DNA of 45,712 nucleotides from Actinobacteria bacterium HGW-Actinobacteria-1 (lineage in GTDB: Bacteria; Actinomycetota; Coriobacteriia; Anaerosomatales; Anaerosomataceae), in NCBI GenBank assembly GCA_002841355.1, contig PHFB01000014.1, positions 1-45,712 on the forward strand, read 5' to 3'. The translations under genes were made by a program, and so were the position numbers. The notes under the pieces were generated by a model, which was given only the letters and a program-made list of their open reading frames with translations, searched no databases and was not told the origin of the DNA. Positions 15,745 through 23,742 of this stretch are shown here, piece after piece (within the stretch, counting starts at the first letter, position 1; each line of letters starts with the position of its first letter).

Positions 15745-18111
15745 CTACATGCCAAGAATGGCCAGCACCTCCGCCTTCACGGCCGGAGTCACTGCCAACG
15801 GCCCGCCAAGGATGTACACGGTCGTGATATCGGCCGCGTTGTCCCCAAGCTTGGTCGCAGCTGCTGGCGCAAGCGCCGCAGGCGGAGTGAGCAGCACCAC
15901 TGCGCCGAGACGGCCGAGCGAGGCACCGCCAGCCAGCGCGTCGGGGAAGTTCACACCTGAGGCGATACCCACGCCATTCCAGTGCATCCCTGCATCAACG
16001 CCGTACTGCGCGATCATCGCTGCAGTCGCGTACCGGTCGGCACCAGCCAACCGCTCCACGTCCGCAGCGCCGATGAGCGCTTCGAGGTGCGTCTGGACTG
16101 CCGCCGGAACCGCAGCCGTGCCACCGAGGATCACCGCGTGGCTCAGGTCTGCCGGCGCGTACACGGTGTTGTCAGCCGGATTCACGAGAAGGATCGGCCA
16201 TGCCAGCGCGGCAGCCAGCGGTGCTGCTGCCATCGCGTCGGCGTAGTTGCCGCCGGTGGTGACAAGCGCGGTGCCGTCGTACTCGGCAGGGCGCAGCTCG
16301 ATCACCTTGTTGGTGATCGCTTTCGCCGTCCAGTACCGGTCCTTGCCGGCGATGCGGTCAACGTAGCCGGAGAGCATATCGTCGAGTTCCTGCTCGATTG
16401 CCACGGAAACGACGGCGTCGCTACCCAGAATGTAGGCGTCGATCGCACCAAGGCGCTCGATCTCCGCCTTGACCTCTGTAGTCAGCCCACCGGGAGCCGC
16501 AAGCAGGATCGGAGCGTCAACGGCGCCGGCGAGTGCCGAGCCGCAGAGCGCATCCGGCCAGTTCGCGCCGGTGGCGATGATGACCGCGTCGGATCCATTC
16601 GGAAACGCCTCTTCAGAGATCTGAACCGACGTCTCATACCGGTCATCGCCAGCGAGACGGAAATCGCCATCGGTCAGATCGACTTCGAGCATCCGGACGA
16701 ACACGTCATCATCGAAGTTCGTATCCGCGGCCGAGAACATGACCCCAGACTCGAAGGCGACCGTGCTGCCGTCGCCGCTCAGGAAGATGTAGTCGATATC
16801 ATCTCCAGGAGAAGCCGCCGCCGGCGAGATGCCCTTGGGGCTGACCAGCGCGTACGGAGGCATCGCCATGTAGTGGTACGTATCCGCCGCGACGTCATAC
16901 CAGTACATGTCCTGGTCGTAGTTCGTGTCCTCGGGTACGTAGTCGCGACCCGTGAAGAACACGACCCGACTCGCATCGTCGTTGATCGCCGCGCTGCGAG
17001 CGCCACGGTACGGTTCTTCCATGACTTCCCACATCGGCGAGATCAGCGTGAATTCCTCGGATTCGAAGTCGTACAGGTAGACGTCCTTCTCGCCGCTGCC
17101 GCTGTTGGTATCCTCCGGCACGAGGCTTGCGGCGATCTCGAAGGCGAGCGTCTGGCCGTCGCCGCTGAGCATCACTTCGCCATTCTCGGGCCAGTTCGCA
17201 TCTGCCGACGTGGTCCCGCCGTTCAGTGCCACGAAGTCGATCTCACCTGTTTGCATGTCCTTGCGGTAGTAGTCGTAGCCGCCACTATTGTTGTCGTCCG
17301 CGTCTATGTTGCGGCGTGTGATGAATGCCACGTAGCGACCGTCATCGCTGATACCAACGGGCTTGGCACCGTATGGCCACCACGCCATCTCGGTGTCCGC
17401 AGGCGAAACAAGCGTGGTCTCGCCCGATTCGAGGTCATACCGATAGACGTCGCGATATCCGGAGTTCATGTCCTCGGGCGCGATGCTTGCGTGCGTGCCT
17501 ACGACGACGTACTGACCGTTGCCGCTGATCATCGCACTGAGTTCACCATCGCCGATGTCGGATCCGTCGCCCGCAAGATCACAGTAGATGAACTCGCCCG
17601 TCTCCATATCGCGGACGTAGACATCGATACCGTCTCCGCTGCCGGAGCCGTTCCCATTCGTGTCTTCCGGAACGAAGTCTTTGCCCGAGACGAAGGCGAC
17701 GTAGCGACCGTCATCGCTGATGGTTGGGCTACGTGAGCCACGATCCCACTCGGAAGCATCCTCGCGGATCGATGTGACCATCGTGGTCTCGTTGGACACC
17801 CGGTCGCGCAGATAGATGTCGAGCACGTAGTCATTGACGTCATCCCCGGCGAGGTTGGTCGCCCGCGACTCGAAGGCGACGTAGCGCCCGTCATCGCTGA
17901 TGGCAGGCGTACTCGACCAGTCATTGCCCTGTACGCCTGCGCTGGAGACACTCACCAGTTCTGGTACCAGCGGTGAGTACATCGTGGTCGGCGTTACCGC
18001 AATGGCCCCCGCGGGGCCCGCGACTACCCCGAACACGAATACCACCGCCATGAAGACGCGCGCAGCCGATCGGCTGAATGTACGCCGAGGAGAACCGAAC
18101 ATAAGCCTCAT
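15745..18111 (-). CDS. Secreted seven-bladed beta-propeller with three CWB2 wall-binding repeats
   Basis: About 788 residues from the ATG at 18111. The start is uncertain: ATGs at 18123, 18111 and 18102 are all in frame, with GGGAGGGG directly before 18111. A signal peptide (RRTFSRSAARVFMAVVFVFGVVAGPAGA) comes first. Seven PD40/TolB-like repeats (about 45-480) follow, each of the form 'iSdDGryVAF...' with an acidic loop (EDTN, DDNN, ADTN) and 'DvYvyDletg'. Three CWB2 repeats fill the C-terminus (about 485-788; LAGDDRYETSVQ, IAGKDRYWTAKA, LAGADRYATAAM), which in other Gram-positives bind wall polymers. It is probably a surface protein with a calcium-stabilised propeller; binding partner unknown. 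Confidence 0.87.
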   Translation of the reverse strand: MRLMFGSPRRTFSRSAARVFMAVVFVFGVVAGPAGAIAVTPTTMYSPLVPELVSVSSAGVQGNDWSSTPAISDDGRYVAFESRATNLAGDDVNDYVLDIYLRDRVSNETTMVTSIREDASEWDRGSRSPTISDDGRYVAFVSGKDFVPEDTNGNGSGSGDGIDVYVRDMETGEFIYCDLAGDGSDIGDGELSAMISGNGQYVVVGTHASIAPEDMNSGYRDVYRYDLESGETTLVSPADTEMAWWPYGAKPVGISDDGRYVAFITRRNIDADDNNSGGYDYYRKDMQTGEIDFVALNGGTTSADANWPENGEVMLSGDGQTLAFEIAASLVPEDTNSGSGEKDVYLYDFESEEFTLISPMWEVMEEPYRGARSAAINDDASRVVFFTGRDYVPEDTNYDQDMYWYDVAADTYHYMAMPPYALVSPKGISPAAASPGDDIDYIFLSGDGSTVAFESGVMFSAADTNFDDDVFVRMLEVDLTDGDFRLAGDDRYETSVQISEEAFPNGSDAVIIATGANWPDALCGSALAGAVDAPILLAAPGGLTTEVKAEIERLGAIDAYILGSDAVVSVAIEQELDDMLSGYVDRIAGKDRYWTAKAITNKVIELRPAEYDGTALVTTGGNYADAMAAAPLAAALAWPILLVNPADNTVYAPADLSHAVILGGTAAVPAAVQTHLEALIGAADVERLAGADRYATAAMIAQYGVDAGMHWNGVGIASGVNFPDALAGGASLGRLGAVVLLTPPAALAPAAATKLGDNAADITTVYILGGPLAVTPAVKAEVLAILGM

Positions 18112-18113
18112 CC

Positions 18114-18176
18114 CCTCCCACATGAGCGAACCCGCGCCCTGCCGGGGCGCAGGCAAAAACCCTACCCTATGGGAGG
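18114..18176 (-). promoter_or_regulatory. Imperfect long hairpin between hutI and the propeller gene, covering its RBS
   Basis: On the minus strand CCTCCCATA (complement of 18168-18176) can pair with TGTGGGAGG (complement of 18114-18122), with one G-U. It encloses a GC hairpin (18134-18139 with 18145-18150). The right arm is the ribosome-binding site of the propeller gene. It may act as an attenuator after hutI or as an RBS-hiding leader. Pairing is seen; role inferred. Confidence 0.4.
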
Positions 18177-18177
18177 C

Positions 18178-19371
18178 TTATTCCTCTTCATGTCCCGGTG
18201 CAATCAACGCCGTTCCTGCACGCCACGCCTGCGCGACGACCGGCGCGCCCGGGCGGTACGCCAGGTGCACGTGCGACGGCGCGTCGAGCACCACGAAGTC
18301 CGCCGAGCACCCTGGCGCGATGCGACCGATGTCGGTACGCCGAAGCGCCGCGGCACCTCCCCGGGTGGCGGCGACGAGTGCCTCGGCAGGCGTCATGTGG
18401 TACTCGCGCACCGCGAGCGCGATCACCAACGGCATCGACGTCACGAAGGCGGACCCGGGATTGCAGTCGGTAGCGAGCGCAACGGTGATGCGCGCGTCGA
18501 GAAGCGCGCGCGCGTCGGCGTAGAAGGAGCGGGTGGAGAACTCGGCTGCCGGAAGCAGCGTCGCGACAGTGTCACTGTACGCGAGCGCATCCAGATCCTC
18601 CTCCGAGAGGTACGTGCAGTGGTCCACGCTCGCAGCGTCGAACTCGACCGCCAGCTGCACGCCAGGTCCGTGGCCAAGCTGGTTGCCGTGCACGCGCGGT
18701 AGCAGCCCTGCGGCGATGCCCGCGGCGAGCACGCGGATGCTCTCGGCCTCGTCGAAGGCGCCGGTCTCGCAGAAGACGTCGACCCAGCGCGCGAAGGGCG
18801 TGCAGGCGGTCAGCATGTCGCCCGTCACGAGCGTGAGGTAGCCCTCGCGGTCGTCGGCGTACTCGGCAGGCACCACGTGCGCGCCGAGAAAGGTGGTCTC
18901 GCTGGTGAGTTCGTTTGCGACCTCAAGGATGCGGCGCTCGGTGGCGACGTCCAGGCCGTAGCCGCTCTTGATCTCAACGGTGGTGGTGCCCGAGCGGTGC
19001 ATCTCGGCGAGCAGGCGGCCTGCGTTCGCGCGCAGCTCGCCCTCACTCGCGGCGCGCGTGGCCGCAACCGTCGTCATGATGCCGCCGCCGGTGTACGGCT
19101 CCCCCGCCATCCGCGCCTCGAACTCCGCGGAGCGCTCGCCCGCGAAGACCATGTGCGTGTGGCTGTCGACGAAGCCCGGCACAACCGCACGACCGCCGAA
19201 CTCGACGCGCTCGTCGGCCGCAGGCGCATCGCTTGCGCGACCCACCCACGCGATGCGACCGTCCTCGGCGATGAAGGCGGCGTCGTGCAGCAGCCCCAGC
19301 GCGCTCTCGTCGCCAAGCGTCGGCTCGCACGTCGCGAGTTCGCCGATGCCGGTGAAGAGCGTCGCGCTCAC
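18178..19371 (-). CDS. hutI: Imidazolonepropionase
   Basis: 397 residues from a GTG at 19371 that overlaps the hutU stop (GTGA), so translation is coupled. The enzyme hydrolyses imidazolone-5-propionate to N-formimino-L-glutamate, the third step of histidine degradation. It is an amidohydrolase-fold metalloenzyme. SHTHMVF gives the first two metal His ligands, LGAHVVP the next, and [11 protein letters not shown] the metal Asp near the C-terminus. VHGNQLG and SVDHCTYL are the substrate/catalytic strands. The length matches the family (about 400). It is the last gene of hutH-hutU-hutI. Confidence 0.95.
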   Translation of the reverse strand: MSATLFTGIGELATCEPTLGDESALGLLHDAAFIAEDGRIAWVGRASDAPAADERVEFGGRAVVPGFVDSHTHMVFAGERSAEFEARMAGEPYTGGGIMTTVAATRAASEGELRANAGRLLAEMHRSGTTTVEIKSGYGLDVATERRILEVANELTSETTFLGAHVVPAEYADDREGYLTLVTGDMLTACTPFARWVDVFCETGAFDEAESIRVLAAGIAAGLLPRVHGNQLGHGPGVQLAVEFDAASVDHCTYLSEEDLDALAYSDTVATLLPAAEFSTRSFYADARALLDARITVALATDCNPGSAFVTSMPLVIALAVREYHMTPAEALVAATRGGAAALRRTDIGRIAPGCSADFVVLDAPSHVHLAYRPGAPVVAQAWRAGTALIAPGHEEE

Positions 19372-21032
19372 CGTTCGCCCTCGCGCATCGGGATGCGCAC
19401 GCCGCGCTCCTCGGCCACCTCGACGGCACGGTCGTAGCCGGCGTCCACATGGCGGATGACGCCCATGCCGGGGTCGTTGGTGAGCACGCGCGCGAGCTTC
19501 TCGGCGGCAAGCGGCGTGCCGTCGGCGACCGAGACCTGCCCTGCGTGGAGCGAGCGGCCGATGCCGACCCCGCCGCCGTGGTGGAACGACACCCACGACG
19601 CGCCGGAGGCCACGTTCACGAGCGCGTTCAAGACCGGCCAGTCCGCGACCGCGTCGCTCGTGTCGAGCATCGCTTCGGTCTCGCGATACGGGCTTGCCAC
19701 GCTGCCGCAATCCAGGTGGTCGCGCCCGATGACGATCGGTGCCGAGATACGCCCGTCGGCGACCATCTCGTTGAAGAGCAGTCCGGCGCGGTCACGCTCG
19801 CCGTAGCCGAGCCAGCAGATGCGCGCGGGCAGGCCCTGAAACGCGATCTTCTCGCGCGCCTGGGTGATCCAGCGGCGCAGTCCCTCGTTCTCGGGGAAGA
19901 GCTCGAGCACGGCGTCGTCGGTCGCGGAGATGTCCTTCGGGTCGCCCGAGAGGGCCGCCCAGCGGAACGGACCCTTGCCCTCGCAGAAGAGCGGACGGAT
20001 GTACGCCGGTACGAAGCCCGGGAACTCCCAGGCGCGGCCGAAGCCGCCAAGCTCCGCCTCGCGGCGGATGGAGTTGCCGTAATCGAAGACCTCGGCGCCG
20101 GCGTCCATGAAGCCGACCATCGCCTCAACGTGCCTCGCCATCGACTCGCGGGCCTTGAGCGTGAACTCCGCCGGGTCGCGCTCCGCCTCGGCATGCCAGT
20201 CGGCGACGCTCACCCCGATCGGCAGGTACGACAGCGGGTCGTGTGCCGAGGTCTGGTCGGTCACGATGTCGACCGCCACGCCGCGGCGCAGGATCTCCGG
20301 GAGCACCTCGGCGCAGTTGCCTTCAAGGCCGACGGAGAGCGCGCGGCCCTCGGCCTTCGCGGTCAGGACGCGATCGAGGGCGTCGTCGAGGTCGCTCGTC
20401 CACTCGTCCAGGTAGCGGTCGTGCACGCGGCGCTCCAGGCGCGTCGCGTCGACCTCCACCACCAGCACGGCGCCCTCGTTCATCGTGACGGCGAGCGGCT
20501 GTGCGCCGCCCATGCCGCCGCACCCGCCGGTGACGGTGAGCGTCCCCTTGAGCGTACCGCCGAAGCGCTTCTCGGCAATGGCGCCGAAGGTCTCGTACGT
20601 GCCTTGGACGATGCCCTGCGTGCCGATGTAGATCCAGCTGCCGGCCGTCATCTGGCCGTACATCATGAGGCCGAGAGCATCCAGGCGCCGGAACTCGTCC
20701 CAGGTAGCCCAGTCGCCCACAAGGTTGCTGTTGGCGATGAGCACGCGCGGCGCCCACTCGTGCGTCTGGAAGACGCCGACCGGCTTGCCGGATTGCACCA
20801 GCATCGTCTCGTCGGCTTTGAGGCTACGAAGCGTGCGCTGCAGCGCGTCGAAGCTCGCCCAGTTGCGGGCGGCCTTGCCGGTGCCGCCGTAGACGACGAG
20901 GTCGTCGGGCCGCTCGGCCACCTCGGGATCGAGGTTGTTCTGCAGCATGCGCAGCGCCGCCTCCTGCTGCCACCCTTGCGTGCTCAGCTCCAGCCCGCGC
21001 GCGGCGCGGACGGGGCGTGCTCCCTCGCTCAT
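19368..21032 (-). CDS. hutU: Urocanate hydratase (urocanase)
   Basis: 554 residues; the ATG overlaps the hutH stop (ATGA at 21029-21032). Urocanase converts urocanate to imidazolone propionate using tightly bound NAD+. Family motifs are clear: [12 protein letters not shown] near the N-terminus, [13 protein letters not shown] (dinucleotide binding), [28 protein letters not shown], and the C-terminal [17 protein letters not shown] and [18 protein letters not shown]. The catalytic Cys is normally in 'G.[12 protein letters not shown]', seen here as [12 protein letters not shown]. Full length (about 550). Cytosolic. Confidence 0.97.
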   Translation of the reverse strand: MSEGARPVRAARGLELSTQGWQQEAALRMLQNNLDPEVAERPDDLVVYGGTGKAARNWASFDALQRTLRSLKADETMLVQSGKPVGVFQTHEWAPRVLIANSNLVGDWATWDEFRRLDALGLMMYGQMTAGSWIYIGTQGIVQGTYETFGAIAEKRFGGTLKGTLTVTGGCGGMGGAQPLAVTMNEGAVLVVEVDATRLERRVHDRYLDEWTSDLDDALDRVLTAKAEGRALSVGLEGNCAEVLPEILRRGVAVDIVTDQTSAHDPLSYLPIGVSVADWHAEAERDPAEFTLKARESMARHVEAMVGFMDAGAEVFDYGNSIRREAELGGFGRAWEFPGFVPAYIRPLFCEGKGPFRWAALSGDPKDISATDDAVLELFPENEGLRRWITQAREKIAFQGLPARICWLGYGERDRAGLLFNEMVADGRISAPIVIGRDHLDCGSVASPYRETEAMLDTSDAVADWPVLNALVNVASGASWVSFHHGGGVGIGRSLHAGQVSVADGTPLAAEKLARVLTNDPGMGVIRHVDAGYDRAVEVAEERGVRIPMREGER

Positions 21033-22564
21033 TCCAGCTCTCCAATCGCATCTTCAACGGCGCCCACCAGCGCGCCGGATACCACCAGTCCGTGCACCGC
21101 TTCGATCTCCGCCGAGAGGAACCTGTCCGGTCCCGGCCCCTCCACGTGCTTGCGCACGAGCGCGTGTACCGCGCCCGTCGCGGGCGAGGGCGCAAGTGGC
21201 GCGCGGAAGTCGAGCGCGCGGGCCGCCGTGAGCACCTCGATCGCAAGCACCCGCGAGAGCCCGTCGACGCTGCGCCGCAGCTTGCGTGCCGCGCTCCATC
21301 CCATCGAGACGTGGTCTTCCTGCATGGCTGAGGACGGAATCGAGTCAACGCTTGCGGGCGCGGCGAGGCGCTTCATCTCGCTCACAATGCCTGCCGAGGT
21401 GTACTGCGCGATCATGTGACCCGAGTCCACCCCGGGGTCCCCCGCCAGAAACGGCGGCAGCCCGTGATTGCGGGCCACATCCAGCATGCGGTCGGTGCGC
21501 CGCTCGGCCATGGACGCGAGGTCGGCTGCGGCGATCGCCAGGAAGTCGAGCACGTACGCCACCGGGGCGCCGTGGAAGTTGCCATTGCTCTCGATGCGGC
21601 CGTCGGGCAGCACCACCGGGTTGTCGATAGCCGAGGCAAGCTCGCGCGCGGCGACCGTCTCGGCATGCGCGATCGTGTCGCGCACCGCGCCCGCCACCTG
21701 CGGCGCGCAGCGCAGCGAGTACGCGTCCTGCACGCGAACGTCCCCCTCGGCATGCGAGGCGACGATGCCGGAGCCCGCGAGCACGCGCGTGATGTTGCGC
21801 GCCGAGGCGGCCTGTCCGGGATGCGGGCGGAGCGCCTGAAGCTCCGCGGCGAACACGCGGTCCGTGCCGAGCAGCGCCTCCACGCTCATCGCCGCCGAGA
21901 TGTCGGCGAGCTTGGCCAGCTCGCGCAGGTCCGCGATTGCGAGTGCGAGCATGCCGAGCATGCCGTCGGTGCCGTTGATGAGCGCGAGGCCTTCCTTCTC
22001 CTCGAGCTCGACCGGCGCGAGACCAGCGCTCGCGAGCGCCTCAGCAGCGCACTTGTGACTGCCATCAGCCACACGCACGACGCCCTCGCCCATGAGCGCG
22101 AGCGCACAGTGCGCGAGCGGCGCGAGGTCACCCGAGCACCCGAGCGAGCCATACTCGAAGACGACCGGTGTGATGCCCGCATTCAGCATGCCGAGGTACG
22201 TCTCGGCGGTGATGCGACGAACGCCGGTGCGCCCGGTTGCGAGCGTTGCGAGGCGCAGGAGCATCATCGCGCGGATGACCTCGGTCTCCACCTCGGCACC
22301 GCTGCCGGCAGCATGCGAGCGCACGAGCGAGCGCTGCAGCTGGTGACGCATCTCGGGCGCGATATAGGTGGTGGCGAGCGCGCCGAAGCCGGTGCTCACG
22401 CCGTAGACGGGCTTACCCGATGCCGCGAGTTCGTCAATCCGCGCACGTGCCGTCTCGATGGCGGCGATCGCCTCGGCGGCGAGCTTCACGGGCGCGCCTC
22501 CGCGCGCGACAGCAACCACGCCTTCGATACTCAGGGGTCCGGCTCCGATAACGACTGGGTCCAT
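21029..22564 (-). CDS. hutH: Histidine ammonia-lyase
   Basis: 511 residues from the ATG at 22564 (GAAGGG about 9 bases upstream); the in-frame extension to 22753 runs into hutG and is rejected. It deaminates L-histidine to urocanate, the first step of the pathway. The MIO cofactor site reads [14 protein letters not shown], so the triad is Cys-Ser-Gly instead of the commoner Ala-Ser-Gly; the cyclising Ser-Gly is kept. Also present are YGVSTGFG at the N-terminus, [15 protein letters not shown] and [12 protein letters not shown]. First gene of a three-gene operon with 4-bp overlaps, divergent from hutG. Confidence 0.96.
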   Translation of the reverse strand: MDPVVIGAGPLSIEGVVAVARGGAPVKLAAEAIAAIETARARIDELAASGKPVYGVSTGFGALATTYIAPEMRHQLQRSLVRSHAAGSGAEVETEVIRAMMLLRLATLATGRTGVRRITAETYLGMLNAGITPVVFEYGSLGCSGDLAPLAHCALALMGEGVVRVADGSHKCAAEALASAGLAPVELEEKEGLALINGTDGMLGMLALAIADLRELAKLADISAAMSVEALLGTDRVFAAELQALRPHPGQAASARNITRVLAGSGIVASHAEGDVRVQDAYSLRCAPQVAGAVRDTIAHAETVAARELASAIDNPVVLPDGRIESNGNFHGAPVAYVLDFLAIAAADLASMAERRTDRMLDVARNHGLPPFLAGDPGVDSGHMIAQYTSAGIVSEMKRLAAPASVDSIPSSAMQEDHVSMGWSAARKLRRSVDGLSRVLAIEVLTAARALDFRAPLAPSPATGAVHALVRKHVEGPGPDRFLSAEIEAVHGLVVSGALVGAVEDAIGELE

Positions 22565-22592
22565 GCGGCAGCGCCCTTCATCTGTGAGAGAC

Positions 22593-22640
22593 TCTCTTGT
22601 AGGTACCAACTTGGCGTTTAATGGAATCGTCTGCAAGAGA
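22593..22640. promoter_or_regulatory. Inverted repeat in the hutH/hutG divergent promoter region
   Basis: TCTCTTGTAG (22593-22602) and CTGCAAGAGA (22631-22640) are inverted copies with one mismatch, centres 38 bp apart, in the 97-bp spacer between the divergent hutHUI and hutG starts. A second small palindrome, GAGAG-A-CTCTC, overlaps the left copy. This is a good place for a hut regulator to act on both transcripts; the regulator is not identified. Confidence 0.45.
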
Positions 22641-22661
22641 CAACCCGACAGAGGTGCCGAG

Positions 22662-23585
22662 ATGAGCGCTGCGAAGCTTCCTGACGATCCGCTGTGGCCA
22701 AGAGCCTCCGCGTGGATCGCTCGCGCAGGCGATGGCGCGCCCGCAGGCGACATCGCGCTCCTCGGCGTGCCGGCTCACGTGAGCTCGATCACTCCCACCG
22801 GCGCGCATGCCACGCCCGCCGCGGTACGGGACGCCCTCGCACGGTACTCGACGTACTCGGCAAGCGCCGGCGTCGATGTCGCAACGCTTGCGGCGGTCGA
22901 CCTCGGCGATGTGCGCGAGCCGGACGGCCACGACGGCGAGATGCGGGTCTCGGAAGCGGCGGAGGCAGCAGGTGACGGCTTCGGGCTGCTCATCGCGATC
23001 GGCGGCGACAACTCCATCACCTTCCCGCTCATGCGCGGTCTCGCGCACGGGGAGCTCAAGGGCTGGGGCCTCGTCACGCTCGACGCGCATCACGACCTGC
23101 GCGACGGCGAGTCCAACGGCTCGCCGGTGCGGCGCCTCATCGAAGCCGGCCTGCCCGGCGAGCACGTCGTGCAGATCGGCATCGCCGACTTCTCGAACTC
23201 CGCTGCGTACGCCGAGCGCGCTCGCGAGCTCGGCATCACCGTGATGACGCGCGCCTCGCTCCGCCACGCCGACCTTGCCGAGACGATCGCCGAGGCGCTT
23301 CGAATCGCCGGCCACGGCGGCCGCTCGGTCTACGTCGACCTCGACGTCGACGTCTGCGACCGCGCCGAGGTGCCCGGATGTCCCTCGGCGGCGCCCGGGG
23401 GCATCAGCGCCGATGAACTGCGCGCGATCACGCGACTGCTCGCCTCCGACCCGCGCGTGCGGGGCATCGACATCACAGAGATCGACGCGACCATCGACGC
23501 ACCCGACGGGCGCACAGCACGACTTGCCGCGCTGCTGGTTCTCGAGGCCGCAGCCGGCTTCGCGCTGCGACCGAACCTCACCTGA
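22662..23585 (+). CDS. hutG: Formimidoylglutamase (N-formimino-L-glutamate hydrolase)
   Basis: 307 residues from the ATG at 22662; GAGGTG lies upstream. It is a member of the arginase/agmatinase ureohydrolase family. DAHHDLRDGES (Mn ligands), YVDLDVDVCDRAEVPGCPSAAPGG and ITEID are clear. The first Mn-binding motif reads GGDNS rather than GGDHS. As I recall, Bacillus-type HutG also has Asn there, so this is probably a subfamily trait rather than damage. It releases formamide and L-glutamate from formiminoglutamate, completing the pathway with hutH, hutU and hutI. Divergent from hutH across 97 bp. The longer in-frame start at 22458 overlaps hutH and is rejected. Confidence 0.92.
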   Translation: MSAAKLPDDPLWPRASAWIARAGDGAPAGDIALLGVPAHVSSITPTGAHATPAAVRDALARYSTYSASAGVDVATLAAVDLGDVREPDGHDGEMRVSEAAEAAGDGFGLLIAIGGDNSITFPLMRGLAHGELKGWGLVTLDAHHDLRDGESNGSPVRRLIEAGLPGEHVVQIGIADFSNSAAYAERARELGITVMTRASLRHADLAETIAEALRIAGHGGRSVYVDLDVDVCDRAEVPGCPSAAPGGISADELRAITRLLASDPRVRGIDITEIDATIDAPDGRTARLAALLVLEAAAGFALRPNLT

Positions 23586-23650
23586 GCAACACTCCCTCTT
23601 TTGTCGAAAGACGAAGTCTGCGCGAAACAAGGTGTGGGTATCGACTTCGT

Positions 23651-23717
23651 GCGGCCCCTGAACGCAGCGCCCATTAGGCGACGCTTCATGGAGGAGGGGC
23701 TGCCGCCCGTATTCGGG
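23651..23717 (+). promoter_or_regulatory. Structured 5' leader of the multicopper oxidase gene
   Basis: The 157-bp leader contains GCGGCCCCT (23651-23659) pairing with AGGGGCTGC (23695-23703, one G-U), enclosing a smaller GCC-CATTA-GGC hairpin. CCCG-TATT-CGGG follows at 23706-23717, just before the AAAGGAGG site (23727-23734). No known riboswitch class was recognised. The pairing is read from the sequence; a control function is inference. Confidence 0.35.
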
Positions 23718-23742
23718 TGACTGCGCAAAGGAGGAGATGCAG

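Noticed and set aside
15982-17736. 584-residue plus-strand frame opposite the propeller/CWB2 gene
   Set aside because: Composition is typical of antisense shadow frames, and the minus strand has clear repeat and CWB2 motifs.
19449-21419. 656-residue plus-strand frame opposite hutU/hutH
   Set aside because: hutU and hutH on the other strand are full-length and carry all family motifs; the shadow has none.
23586-23736. Possible c-di-GMP (GEMM) or other known riboswitch before the multicopper oxidase gene
   Set aside because: The conserved core sequences of GEMM and other classes I know could not be found; only generic stems are seen.
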